The translations under genes and the position numbers were made by a program. From Streptomyces xinghaiensis S187 (GTDB lineage: Bacteria; Actinomycetota; Actinomycetes; Streptomycetales; Streptomycetaceae), in assembly GCF_000220705.2 (NCBI RefSeq), contig NZ_CP023202.1, forward strand, positions 4,030,001-4,094,000: a DNA stretch of 64,000 bases, in the 5' to 3' direction. Below, piece after piece: positions 36,105 to 44,483 of this stretch; position 1 is the first letter of the stretch; every line of letters starts with the position of its first letter. The notes under the pieces were generated by a model. That model saw nothing but the letters and a program-made list of their open reading frames with translations. It was not told the origin of the DNA and did not search any database.

Positions 36105-37706
36105 ATGATCCACCGGAGCGCCTACCCGGACGTCCGGCCCGTCGACCAGCCCATCCACGAAGCCGTCCTCGGCCGGGCCGCCGAGTTCGGGGACACCCCC
36201 GCGCTGATCGACGGCGTGGACGGCACCACGGTCAGCTACGCCCAGCTCGACGTCTTCACCCGCCGGATCGCCGCGGCGCTCGCCGAGGCGGGGGTCCGCA
36301 AGGGCGACGTCCTGGCCCTGCACAGCCCGAACACCATCGCCTACCCGGCCGTCTTCTACGCCGCGACCATGGCCGGCGCCTCCGTCACCACCGTCCACCC
36401 GCTCGCCACCGCCGAGGAGCTCGCCAAACAACTGCGCGACTCCGGGGCGCGCTGGATCGTCACGGTGTCCCTCCTCCTGGAGACGGCCAAGGCGGCGGCC
36501 GCCGCGGCGGAGGCGGCCGGGGGCGGGCCGGTCGCGGAGATCTTCGTCTGCGACCGGGCGGAGGGCCACCGCTCCGTCCTGCACGACATGCTCGCCTCGA
36601 CGGCCCCGGAGCCGGTGGTGGAGATCGACCCCGCCGAGGACGTGGCGGTGCTGCCGTACTCCTCGGGCACCACCGGCGCCCCCAAGGGCGTGATGCTCAC
36701 CCACCGCAGCATCGCCACCAACCTCGCCCAGCTCGATCCGCTGCTCCCGAACGAGACGGACGAGCGCATCCTCGCCGTCCTCCCCTTCTTCCACATCTAC
36801 GGCCTGACCGCCCTCATGAACGCCCCGCTCCGCCGGGGCGCCACCGTCGTCGTGCTGCCCCGCTTCGACCTGGAGCAGTACCTGGCGGCCATCGAGCGCC
36901 ACCGGGTCACGGCCCTCTACGTCGCCCCGCCGATCGTGCTGGCCCTCGCCAAGCACCCGGCGGTCACGGAGCACGACCTGTCCTCCGTGCGGTACGTCCT
37001 GAGCGCCGCGGCGCCCCTGGACGCCGAACTGGCCGCGGCCTGCTCCCGCCGCCTCGGCGTACCGCCCGTGCTGCAGGCGTACGGGATGACGGAGCTGTCG
37101 CCCGGCACGCACGCCGTGCCGCTCGACGCGGAGAACCCGCCGCCGGGCACCGTCGGCACCCTGGTGCCCGGCACCGAGATGCGGATCGTCTCCCTCGACG
37201 ACCCCGCACAGGACGTGGACCCGGGTGAGCCGGGCGAGGTCCTGATCCGCGGCCCGCAGGTGATGAAGGGCTACCTCGGCCGCCCCGACGCGACCGCCGC
37301 GATGATCGACGAGGACGGCTGGCTGCACACCGGGGACGTCGGCCGGGTGGACGCCGGCGGCTGGCTCTTCGTCGTCGACCGGGTCAAGGAACTCATCAAG
37401 TACAAGGGCTACCAGGTGGCGCCCGCCGAGCTGGAGGCCTGCCTGCTGACCCATCCGGAGATCGCCGACGCGGCGGTCATCGGCGTCACGGACGAGGACA
37501 GCAACGAGATCCCCAAGGCGTACGTCGTGCGCAGGCCGGGGGCCGGGACCACGGCCGGGCAGGTCATGACGTACGTTGCGGAACGGGTCGCCCCCTACAA
37601 GAAGATCCGCCGGGTCGAGTTCCTGGACGCGGTGCCCCGCGCCGTCAGCGGCAAGATCCTCCGGCGCGAACTCCGGACCCGGGAAAGGACGTCCACCACG
37701 CCATGA
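36105..37706 (+). CDS. AMP-binding acyl/4-coumarate-type CoA ligase
   Basis: A 533-residue adenylate-forming ligase that activates a carboxylic acid to its CoA thioester. The P-loop-like motif is YSSGTTGAPKGVM near residue 184, the acyl-pocket region is AYGMTELSPGTHAVP, the adenylate motif is GWLHTGDVG near 405, and the hinge and catalytic Lys end in AVSGKILRRELR near 515. This is the 4-coumarate-CoA-ligase architecture; S. coelicolor has a characterised cinnamate:CoA ligase of this kind in what I recall as the same neighbourhood. Operon context suggests a branched or terpenoid acid is equally possible. It overlaps the enoyl-CoA hydratase by ATGA. Confidence 0.92.
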   Translation: MIHRSAYPDVRPVDQPIHEAVLGRAAEFGDTPALIDGVDGTTVSYAQLDVFTRRIAAALAEAGVRKGDVLALHSPNTIAYPAVFYAATMAGASVTTVHPLATAEELAKQLRDSGARWIVTVSLLLETAKAAAAAAEAAGGGPVAEIFVCDRAEGHRSVLHDMLASTAPEPVVEIDPAEDVAVLPYSSGTTGAPKGVMLTHRSIATNLAQLDPLLPNETDERILAVLPFFHIYGLTALMNAPLRRGATVVVLPRFDLEQYLAAIERHRVTALYVAPPIVLALAKHPAVTEHDLSSVRYVLSAAAPLDAELAAACSRRLGVPPVLQAYGMTELSPGTHAVPLDAENPPPGTVGTLVPGTEMRIVSLDDPAQDVDPGEPGEVLIRGPQVMKGYLGRPDATAAMIDEDGWLHTGDVGRVDAGGWLFVVDRVKELIKYKGYQVAPAELEACLLTHPEIADAAVIGVTDEDSNEIPKAYVVRRPGAGTTAGQVMTYVAERVAPYKKIRRVEFLDAVPRAVSGKILRRELRTRERTSTTP

Positions 37707-38527
37707 CCGACGCACAGGCCCCGGCACAGCAGCCGGAACAGCAGCCGGAACAGCAGCCGGAACAGCCCTCCGCGCGGCCCCTGGTGCGCCGCGCGACCGA
37801 ACGCGGCGTCACCACGCTCACCCTCGACTCGCCGCACAACCGCAACGCGCTCTCCACCCGCCTCGTCACCGAACTGCACGAGGCCCTGGCGGAGGCCGCG
37901 GCCGACGCGGACGTCCGCGCCGTCCTGCTCACCCACACCGGCACCACGTTCTGCGCCGGCGCGGACCTCACCGAGGCCGGCTCGGCGGACGCGGCCTCCG
38001 CCCCGCTCGGTCTGGCCCGGCTGCTCCGTACGGTCACGGAGCTGCCGAAGCCCGTGGTGGCGCGGGTGACCGGCCATGTGCGGGCGGGCGGGCTCGGCCT
38101 GCTGGGGTGCTGCGACATCTCGGTGGCGGGGCCGGGCACGAGCTTCGCGTTCACCGAGGCCCGGCTCGGCCTGGCGCCGGCGGTGATCTCCCTGCCGCTG
38201 CTGCCGCGGCTCGATCCGCGCGCCGCCGCCCGCTACTACCTCACGGGCGAACGGTTCGACGGGGACGAGGCGAGCCGGATCGGCCTCGTCACCGTCTCGG
38301 CGGAGGACCCGGACGCGGCGCTCGCCCCGATCCTGGACGGCCTGCGGCGGGCGTCCCCGCAGGGGCTGGCGGAGTCGAAGAAGCTGGTCACCGCCGACGT
38401 CCTGCGCCGGTTCGACCGGGACACCGGGGAGCTGGCCGGGCAGTCGGCCCGCCTCTTCGCCTCCGCCGAGGCCCGCGAGGGCATGACGGCCTTCCTGGAA
38501 CGGCGGGGCCCGGCATGGGCGCGGTGA
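37703..38527 (+). CDS. enoyl-CoA hydratase/isomerase family protein
   Basis: A 274-residue crotonase-fold protein. A Gln/Pro/Glu repeat tail (QQPE units) precedes the fold. TLTLDSPHNRNALSTRLV leads to the first oxyanion segment TGTTFCAGADLTEA. The second oxyanion loop is ARVTGHVRAGGLGLLGCCDISVAG. A Glu follows in TEARLGLAPAVIS, matching one of the two catalytic acidic residues of hydratases. It corresponds to the AtuE-type hydratase of the atu set. The start overlaps the ligase stop, and the gene ends inside the TetR start. Confidence 0.9.
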   Translation: MTDAQAPAQQPEQQPEQQPEQPSARPLVRRATERGVTTLTLDSPHNRNALSTRLVTELHEALAEAAADADVRAVLLTHTGTTFCAGADLTEAGSADAASAPLGLARLLRTVTELPKPVVARVTGHVRAGGLGLLGCCDISVAGPGTSFAFTEARLGLAPAVISLPLLPRLDPRAAARYYLTGERFDGDEASRIGLVTVSAEDPDAALAPILDGLRRASPQGLAESKKLVTADVLRRFDRDTGELAGQSARLFASAEAREGMTAFLERRGPAWAR

Positions 38528-39177
38528 CGACGGTCCGCGGCCCGAAGCAGGACCGCAGCCGCGCCACCCGGCAGCGGCTGCTGGAGGCGGCGGTCGCCTG
38601 CCTGGCCGAACACGGCTGGAGCGGCAGCACGGTTACGGTCGTCGCCGAGCGCGCCGGGGTGTCCCGCGGCGCGGCGCAGCACCACTTCCCCACCCGGGAG
38701 GATCTGTTCACGGCGGCGGTCGAACATGTGGCGGAGGAACGCTCGGCGGCGCTGCGCGCGATGCTGAGCGGCGAGGGGGCCGTGCGGGGCGGGAAAGCGG
38801 CGCCGGGCGGCCGCACCCGGGCCGTCGTGGAGGCGATCGTCGCCCTCTACACGGGGCCGCTGTTCCGGGCCGCGCTGCACCTCTGGGTGGCCGCCTCGAA
38901 CGAGGAGCAGCTGAAGCCGCGCGTCACCGCGCTGGAGGCCCGTATCGGCCGGGAGAGCCACCGGATGGCGGTCGGACTGCTCGGCGCCGACGAATCGGTG
39001 CCGGGGGTCCGCGAAACGGTGCAGGGCCTGCTGGACATGGCCCGGGGCCTCGGCCTGGCCACGCTCCTCACGGACGACGCGGCCCGCCGCGACCGGGTGG
39101 TGGCCCAGTGGGCCCGCATCCTGGACGACACGCTCGGCCGGGGGCCCGGCGCAACCGGGGAGCACGGGGACTCCTGA
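38515..39177 (+). CDS. TetR family regulator of the catabolic operon
   Basis: A 220-residue TetR protein. The helix-turn-helix is RSRATRQRLLEAAVACLAEHGWSGSTVTVVAERAGVSRGAAQHHFPTREDL, followed by an all-helical ligand domain. It is the last gene of the eight-gene operon. Its ATG 38515 overlaps the hydratase by 13 bp; GTG 38524, a GTGA overlap, is an alternative. It is a natural repressor, with an acyl-CoA as inducer by analogy with AtuR/FadR-type TetR proteins. The palindrome at 27813-27826 is its likely site. Confidence 0.92.
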   Translation: MGAVTTVRGPKQDRSRATRQRLLEAAVACLAEHGWSGSTVTVVAERAGVSRGAAQHHFPTREDLFTAAVEHVAEERSAALRAMLSGEGAVRGGKAAPGGRTRAVVEAIVALYTGPLFRAALHLWVAASNEEQLKPRVTALEARIGRESHRMAVGLLGADESVPGVRETVQGLLDMARGLGLATLLTDDAARRDRVVAQWARILDDTLGRGPGATGEHGDS

Positions 39178-39193
39178 GTCCTCCGGCCCGCGG

Positions 39194-39229
39194 CACACCG
39201 CCCCCGCACCGGGGTGCGGGGGCGGTGTG
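39194..39229. terminator. bidirectional terminator after the catabolic operon
   Basis: A 17-nt arm CACACCGCCCCCGCACC (39194-39210) faces its exact complement at 39213-39229, forming a very stable hairpin between the convergent TetR and citrate synthase genes. Confidence 0.8.
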
Positions 39230-39302
39230 GCCGGCGGGTACGGCCGGAGCCCGGCGGATGCGGCCCGGGCCGGCCGGTGCTCGGCCAGTGCCTGGCCGGT
39301 GC

Positions 39303-40403
39303 TCAGCCGGCGATGTCCGCGAAGCCCTCGACCTCGCGCGGGTTCCGGGTGCCCGGGCCGATGTAGCGGGCCGAGGGGCGCACCAGGCGGCCCGTGCGCT
39401 TCTGCTCCAGGATGTGCGCGGACCAGCCGGCCGTGCGGGCGCAGGTGAACATCGAGGTGAACATGTGCGCGGGCACCTCGGCGAAGTCGAGCACGATGGC
39501 GGCCCAGAACTCGACGTTCGTGGCGAGCACCCGGTCGGGGCGCCGGTTGTGCAGCTCCTCCAGGGCGGCGCTTTCCAGCGCCTCGGCGACCTCGTAGCGC
39601 GGCGCGGCCAGTTCCTTGGCGGTGCGGCGCAGCACGCGGGCCCGCGGGTCCTCGGCGCGGTAGACGCGGTGGCCGAAGCCCATGAGGCGCTCGCCCTTGT
39701 CGAGGGACTTCTTGACGTAGGCGGTGGCGTCGCCGGTGCGCTCGATCTCCTCGATCATGCCGAGCACGCGGGACGGCGCGCCGCCGTGCAGCGGGCCGGA
39801 CATGGCGCCCACGGCGCCGGAGAGCGCCGCGGCGACGTCGGCGCCGGTGGAGGCGATGACGCGGGCGGTGAAGGTGGAGGCGTTCATGCCGTGCTCGGCG
39901 GCGGAGGTCCAGTAGGCGTCGACGGCCTTGACGTGCCTGGGGTCGGGCTCGCCGCGCCAGCGCTTCATGAAGCGCTCGACGACGGTGTCGGCCTTGTCGA
40001 TCTCCCGCTGCGGGACCATCGGCAGGCCCTGGCCGCGCGCCGACTGGGCGACGTAGGAGAGCGCCATGACGGCGGCCCGGGCGAGGTCGTCGCGGGCCTG
40101 GGACTCGTCGATGTCGAGGAGCGGTTTCAGGCCCCAGACGGGGGCGAGCATGGCGAGCGCGGACTGGACGTCGACGCGGATGTCACCGGAGTGGACGGGG
40201 ATGGGGAACGGCTCGGCGGGCGGCAGGCCGGGGTTGAAGGCGCCGTCGACGAGGAGGCCCCAGACGTTGCCGAAGGAGACGTGGCCGACGAGGTCCTCGA
40301 TGTCGACGCCGCGGTAGCGGAGGGCGCCGCCTTCCTTGTCCGGTTCGGCGATCTCCGTCTCGAACGCGACGACTCCTTCGAGTCCGGGTACGAAGTCGGA
40401 CAT
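39303..40403 (-). CDS. citrate synthase 2 (methylcitrate-synthase-like branch)
   Basis: A 366-residue protein condensing oxaloacetate with acetyl-CoA (or a related acyl-CoA), at the entry to the TCA or methylcitrate cycle. Motifs seen are GVVAFETEIAEPDKEGGALRYRGVDIEDLV at the N-terminus, the catalytic His in MSGPLHGGAPSRVL, GFGHRVYRAEDPRARVL with the second His/Arg set, and NVEFWAAIVLDFAEVP with the catalytic Asp. The ATG at 40403 (MSDFVPGLEG) has GAGGAG upstream. It is shorter than the ~430-residue housekeeping citrate synthase, fitting the small type II-like branch. It is divergent from pdxH. Confidence 0.93.
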   Translation of the reverse strand: MSDFVPGLEGVVAFETEIAEPDKEGGALRYRGVDIEDLVGHVSFGNVWGLLVDGAFNPGLPPAEPFPIPVHSGDIRVDVQSALAMLAPVWGLKPLLDIDESQARDDLARAAVMALSYVAQSARGQGLPMVPQREIDKADTVVERFMKRWRGEPDPRHVKAVDAYWTSAAEHGMNASTFTARVIASTGADVAAALSGAVGAMSGPLHGGAPSRVLGMIEEIERTGDATAYVKKSLDKGERLMGFGHRVYRAEDPRARVLRRTAKELAAPRYEVAEALESAALEELHNRRPDRVLATNVEFWAAIVLDFAEVPAHMFTSMFTCARTAGWSAHILEQKRTGRLVRPSARYIGPGTRNPREVEGFADIAG

Positions 40404-40810
40404 CAGGCGGCTCCTCTGTGGCGTGATGTGGTCGACACACATGGCTTGTGACCAGAATGTCAAGCTTTGCGGTGTGCGGTGCCGGTCCGGATGCGCGGCC
40501 GCCCCGCTCCGCGGCTCTGCGACGCCGGCGCGGCTCACGCTCCGTAACGGTTACCCCGGTGATGCCCGGCCCGGGAGATGGTTATCCGTTCGGGCGCACA
40601 CCGGAGAGGCACTGAGGGCCTCTACAGGCGGGACACGATATCTCGCGTCATCCGGGGGCTATAGGGGCCCAGCCGATGATTTTGGCTGGTTCGGCCGATG
40701 CGGGGAAGCGTGAGAAGCGGCACACTGTGCCATCTTCCGGGGGAGGGGTTACGCCGCGTAGGGACTGCCAACGCTGCGTCAACGGTCCGTCAGTGTCTTC
40801 GGCTCTTCGG
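40404..40810. promoter_or_regulatory. divergent control region of citrate synthase and pdxH
   Basis: A 407-bp gap. On the minus strand a perfect -35 TTGACA (complement of 40458-40463) lies about 55 bp before the citrate synthase start, with a weak TGTGTG-like -10 about 18 nt on. The middle is AT-richer around 40640-40700 (GATATC, CTATAG, ATTTTGGC) and may hold the pdxH promoter. I see no recognised operator or riboswitch. Confidence 0.5.
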
Positions 40811-41548
40811 ATGATGCTGCAAGATGAGTCCGTGCCTGATGATTCTCTGGAGTCCGTGGAGTCCGTGCCGCACGTCGACGCCGATCAGCCGGTGGCGCCC
40901 GACTACGATCCCGCCGCCATGCGCGAGCACTACCGCTCGGGAGGTCTGTACGAGGGGGATCTCGCCGGGGCGCCGATGGAGCAGTTCGCCCGGTGGTTCC
41001 GGCAGGCGTCGGAGAGCGGCCTCTACGAGCCGAACGCCATGGTGGTCTCCACGGTCGATGCCAGCGGCCGGCCCAGCTCGCGGACGGTCCTGCTGAAGGG
41101 CTTCGACGAACGCGGGTTCGTCTTCTTCACGAACTACACCTCGCGCAAGGGCCGGGAGATCGACACCAACCCGTATGTGGCGCTGCTGTTCCCCTGGCAC
41201 CCCATCGCCCGCCAGGTGCTGGTGGAGGGGGTGGCCGAACGGGTCGGCCGGGACGAGACGGTGGCGTACTTCCGCACCCGCCCGCACGGCTCGCAGCTCG
41301 GCGCCTGGGCGAGCCGCCAGTCGGAGCTGGTGGTCTCCCGGGAGGAACTCGACCGTTCCTACGGGGAGCTGGCCGACCGCTATCCGCCGGGCGAGCAGGT
41401 GCCGGTGCCGCCGGAGTGGGGCGGGTACCGGGTCTTCCCGGAGGCGGTCGAGTTCTGGCAGGGCCGCGAGAACCGCCTCCACGACCGGCTGCGCTACATC
41501 CGCTCCGCGACGGCGAAGGGCTGGACGGTCCAGCGGGTGTGCCCGTAG
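40811..41548 (+). CDS. pdxH: pyridoxamine 5'-phosphate oxidase
   Basis: FMN-dependent oxidase making pyridoxal 5'-phosphate from PNP/PMP. About 245 residues. Visible are DPAAMREHYRSGGLYEGDL, the substrate/FMN core NAMVVSTVDASGRPSSRTVLLKGFDERGFVFFTNYTSRKG, VLVEGVAERVGRDE, GSQLGAWASRQS and the C-terminal EFWQGRENRLHDRLRY. These match PdxH throughout. The start is uncertain: ATG 40811 or 40814, or GTG 40832, with no strong ribosome site before any of them. It lies next to citrate synthase, and a structured RNA-like element follows it on the opposite strand. Confidence 0.94.
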   Translation: MMLQDESVPDDSLESVESVPHVDADQPVAPDYDPAAMREHYRSGGLYEGDLAGAPMEQFARWFRQASESGLYEPNAMVVSTVDASGRPSSRTVLLKGFDERGFVFFTNYTSRKGREIDTNPYVALLFPWHPIARQVLVEGVAERVGRDETVAYFRTRPHGSQLGAWASRQSELVVSREELDRSYGELADRYPPGEQVPVPPEWGGYRVFPEAVEFWQGRENRLHDRLRYIRSATAKGWTVQRVCP

Positions 41549-41627
41549 GGCCAACGGCGCCGCACCCAAGGGGGAGCGCCGGTGCCGGGCCCGTGCTCCT
41601 GGACACGGCGCGGGCCGGGAACGCAGA

Positions 41628-41809
41628 CGACCCGCGAGCCTCTTCCCCTCGCCGCCGGGCCAACGGCTCGGCGGCAAGGGGGCCGGTCGGACGTACCGGC
41701 GGCTCGCGGGTCGGGTGACTGCTGGGAATTGGGCCGGCTGCACGCATCTCTCACGTGCGGGTCCGGCGGTGCGCAGAGCGCGACGACGGACTGCTAGCCC
41801 GCAGTCACC
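41628..41809 (-). ncRNA. candidate structured RNA (three-way junction plus closing stem)
   Basis: Nested perfect helices fill this interval. A 13-bp stem pairs 41628-41640 with 41701-41713. Inside it are a hairpin 41645-41681 (5 bp, a C/A mismatch, 7 bp) and, abutting it, a 6-bp hairpin 41682-41700. Directly abutting the 13-bp stem, 41714-41722 pairs with 41801-41809 (9 bp), enclosing hairpins 41733-41767 (two 5-bp helices) and 41771-41781. 41801-41806 can alternatively pair with 41789-41794. A minus-strand promoter and ribosome site precede it. I cannot match it to a known family. The strand is inferred from the promoter. Confidence 0.5.
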
Positions 41810-41832
41810 TCACGCGTCCGGATTTCTGACAT
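41794..41832 (-). CDS. 12-codon leader-like mini-ORF
   Basis: Behind a strong ribosome site (complement of CCACCTCC, 41841-41848) an ATG at 41832 opens MSEIRTREVTAG and stops at TAG. Its last codons and stop form one strand of the competing stems of the structured element. It could be a leader peptide or simply part of the RNA. Confidence 0.35.
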   Translation of the reverse strand: MSEIRTREVTAG

Positions 41833-41864
41833 CTGCCGAACCACCTCCCTTCTCGTGTGCTGCG

Positions 41865-41894
41865 AGGGTAGGCGGACGACCCGCCGGGACTCAA
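41865..41894 (-). promoter_or_regulatory. housekeeping-type promoter driving the structured element
   Basis: On the minus strand TTGAGT (complement of 41889-41894), an 18-nt spacer and TACCCT (complement of 41865-41870) make a good Streptomyces promoter. The start would be about 41857, some 9 nt before the ribosome site. No annotated gene other than the mini-ORF lies downstream on this strand; transcripts would run toward antisense pdxH. Confidence 0.6.
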
Positions 41895-42146
41895 CGCTTT
41901 TTCGGGGGACTTCTCCGGACAGGGCGGGCGGCCGCGTTCCCCCGCCCGCCGTCCGCGTGCGCCTCCCCTGCCAACTGCCTGCCGGTACGGGACCGTTGCG
42001 GACCGCTCCCGGCCCCGTTCGTCGCCCCGGGCCACCGATTTCCGGGAACACGGTGTGGGCTCCATCACGTTCGAGTTCAATGAAACGGGATTACGGATTA
42101 CGGAGTACGTACAGCGCTACGCAGCCACGTCGTCTGGAGGTGCCAG

Positions 42147-43619
42147 GTGACTGCTCAACGGCCTTCCGGCTCAGGCCCCGTCCCGTCGGCGCGTCCCGCC
42201 GGCCCCGGCCGGGAGACTCCTTGTCCCCCGCCGGACTGCGAGGACTCCGACCTGCTGGCCGCGCTGCTGGACGGCATGGACGCCGCCCTCTGCGCCTTCG
42301 ACGCCGACGGTGTCGTCACCCACTGGAACCGCGAGGCCGAACGCATCCTCGGCTGGTCGGCGGAGGAGGCGGTCGGCCGGCCCGGCTTCGCCGGCTGGGC
42401 GGTCCGCACGGCCGACGCCGACGAGGTGCAGGGCCGGCTGATGGCGGCGATGGACTCCCCGGGCCGCCAGGTGCACGAATTCGCGCTGCTCACCAAGGAC
42501 GGCGGCCGGGTCCTCGTCCGCACCCAGTCGGCCGCCGTGCGGGGCGCGAAGGGGGAGCCCGCGGGCGTCTACTGCGCGTTCAGCGAGGTGCACGCCCAGA
42601 TCGACCTGGAACGGTCCCTGGCGCTGAGCGACGCCCTGTTCGAGGACGCCGCCTGGGGCGTGGTCCTGGTGGACGCCGATCTGCGCCCGGCCGTGGTGGG
42701 CGGTCACGCGGCGCGCACCCTCGGCCGGGAACGGGCCGAGCTGCTGGGACGCCCGCTGGGGGATCTGCTGTCGCAGGGCGCGGAGGAACTGGAGAGCTCG
42801 CTCCAGCACGTGCTGGCGGAGGGCACACCCCCCGCCCCCAGCGACCTGTGGGTGACCCTGCGCCCCGCACGGAGCGACGGCACCGGCGGCACGGGCGCCA
42901 CGGGCGGCGCCCCGGAGGCGGCCGGAGCCGGGCGCGACGGCGGCGGGCGCCGCTGCTGGCGCAGCGGCTTCGTCCGGCTGGCGTCACCGCTCGCGGAGGA
43001 GCCGGTGCCGCTGGGCGTCGCCTGGTTCTTCCAGGACGTCACGGAGACGAAACTGCTGGAGCGGGAGGGCTCGCTGCTGCGCTTCCGCGGCAACCAGCTG
43101 CACCGCGCGGGGATCTCGGCGGCCGAGTGCGAGGACCCGGCCGAGGCGGCGACCGTCCATGTCGACTTCGCCCTCGCCGGGTTCGCGGACCACGCGCTGC
43201 TCGACCTGCTGGCCCCGGACGGACCGGCCGCCGGCCGGCTGGTCCGGGCCGCGGCCACGCCGACCGGTGCGGGGGGCCCGTGCTCGGCGATCGAACCGGG
43301 CGGCATCCCCGTGGGCTACCCGGAGGGCCACCCCGCGCCGCGGGCCGTGGAGCGCACCGGTTCCGTGCGCTCCTCCGCGATCACCGGGGGTGCCGCGGAC
43401 CCGCGCGACTGGGCGCGGGCCCGGCAGTGGCCGGAGGACTCGGTGCACGCGCTCTGCGTCGTCCTGCGCAGCCGCGGCCGGACCCTGGGCGTGCTGACGT
43501 TCCTGCGGGGCGCGAGCCGCCGGCCGTTCGAACGCCAGGACGCGGTGTACGCGGAGGACGTGGCGGTCCGCACGGCCGTCCTGCTGGACCTGGCCGGGGT
43601 GACGCGCCCCGGCCGGTGA
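42147..43619 (+). CDS. PAS/GAF-type sensory protein without an output domain
   Basis: A 490-residue cytoplasmic protein. PAS 1 (about residues 40-155) contains GMDAALCAFDADGVVTHWN. A second PAS-like region (about 158-300) contains FEDAAWGVVLVDADLRP, with a Gly/Thr-rich insert and an FFQDVTE-type end. A GAF-like third part (about 320-485) ends the chain. The layout equals the sensory half of Streptomyces SpoIIE-type phosphatases, but no PP2C, kinase or GGDEF domain follows and the stop is clean. The GTG start at 42147 has GGAGGT upstream. No partner is adjacent. The signal is unknown. Confidence 0.82.
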   Translation: MTAQRPSGSGPVPSARPAGPGRETPCPPPDCEDSDLLAALLDGMDAALCAFDADGVVTHWNREAERILGWSAEEAVGRPGFAGWAVRTADADEVQGRLMAAMDSPGRQVHEFALLTKDGGRVLVRTQSAAVRGAKGEPAGVYCAFSEVHAQIDLERSLALSDALFEDAAWGVVLVDADLRPAVVGGHAARTLGRERAELLGRPLGDLLSQGAEELESSLQHVLAEGTPPAPSDLWVTLRPARSDGTGGTGATGGAPEAAGAGRDGGGRRCWRSGFVRLASPLAEEPVPLGVAWFFQDVTETKLLEREGSLLRFRGNQLHRAGISAAECEDPAEAATVHVDFALAGFADHALLDLLAPDGPAAGRLVRAAATPTGAGGPCSAIEPGGIPVGYPEGHPAPRAVERTGSVRSSAITGGAADPRDWARARQWPEDSVHALCVVLRSRGRTLGVLTFLRGASRRPFERQDAVYAEDVAVRTAVLLDLAGVTRPGR

Positions 43620-43641
43620 GCCGGGGCATTCGTGGACGCGA

Positions 43642-43664
43642 TGAACCCGATCCGCCGGGGTTCA
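43642..43664. terminator. short hairpin between convergent genes
   Basis: TGAACCC (43642-43648) faces GGGTTCA (43658-43664) across 9 nt. The right arm includes the stop of the SIS gene. Confidence 0.4.
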
Positions 43665-44483
43665 GGTGTGCCGGTGGAAGATCCGGTCGCGGTACTCGTC
43701 CAGGACCTCGCGGTTCCAGTCGTGGCCGCCGTCGACGTTGCCGGAGCGCAGCAGCGGCGGAGTCATCCCGCGCGCGGCGAGCTCGCCGGCGGCGGAGGCC
43801 ATGACGGCCTGCATCAGCGCGCTGGTCACGACGGTCGAGGCGGGGGCGAAGGGCGCGTCGATGCCGTCGGCGGTCAGTTCCGCGTCCCCCACGGAGATCT
43901 TGCTGTCGAGGACCACGTCGCAGTGGTCCTTGAGGAAGGTGCCGCTGGGGTTCTGCGGCTTGGTGGCGGCGGCGTAGGCGACGGAGGTGACCCCGACCAC
44001 CGTCAGCCCGCGCGCCCGGGCGCCCCGGGCCATCTCCACCGGCAGCGCGTTGCGCCCGGAGAGCGAGATGATCACGAGCAGATCGCCGGACCGCACCGGG
44101 GCCGTGCCGAGGACGGCGTCCGCCAGCCCGTCCACCCTTTCGAGTGCGCTGCCGAGGGTGGCGGGCATGACGTCGACTCCGGTCACGCCCGGTACGGCGA
44201 GCAGGTTCATCAGGGCGAGACCGCCCGCGCGGTAGACGACGTCCTGGGCGGGCAGCGAGGAGTGCCCGGCGCCGAACGCGAAGAGCCGTCCGCCCGCGGT
44301 GACGGTGTCGGCGATCAGGGATCCGGCCCGGAGGATGCCGCCGGTCTCCTCGTCGCGGACGCGCCGCAGCAGGTCGGCGGCGGCGTCGAGGAACCGCCCG
44401 GGAAGGTCCTCGCCGGGCCGGGGGGTGGTGAGCTGCGCCGTGAGCCGTGCGGGACGGTTCCCGGGAAGCGTGCTGTCGCTCAT
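43662..44483 (-). CDS. SIS-domain phosphosugar-binding protein
   Basis: A 273-residue sugar-isomerase-domain protein. The phosphate loop is in GGRLFAFGAGHSSLPAQDVVYRAGG, and the second conserved strand is SGDLLVIISLSGRNALPVEMARGARARG with the Ser-rich phosphate-binding loop. TKPQNPSGTFLKDHCDVVLDSK and the Glu/His-containing C-terminal helices complete the fold. Such proteins bind or isomerise phosphosugars or act as regulators. It is divergent from the DtxR-type iron regulator, an arrangement I recall from dmdR1 of S. coelicolor. A 322-bp gap separates the two starts. Substrate unknown. Confidence 0.88.
   Translation of the reverse strand: MSDSTLPGNRPARLTAQLTTPRPGEDLPGRFLDAAADLLRRVRDEETGGILRAGSLIADTVTAGGRLFAFGAGHSSLPAQDVVYRAGGLALMNLLAVPGVTGVDVMPATLGSALERVDGLADAVLGTAPVRSGDLLVIISLSGRNALPVEMARGARARGLTVVGVTSVAYAAATKPQNPSGTFLKDHCDVVLDSKISVGDAELTADGIDAPFAPASTVVTSALMQAVMASAAGELAARGMTPPLLRSGNVDGGHDWNREVLDEYRDRIFHRHT

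Noticed and set aside
41549..41580. Classic terminator right after pdxH
   Set aside because: Only a 5-bp GGCGC/GCGCC pairing is possible; it is not convincing beside the larger structure that follows.
41494..41754. Protein-coding gene antisense to the pdxH 3' end
   Set aside because: The 86-codon frame is Arg/Pro/Ala-rich, has no ribosome site and is interrupted by the structured element.
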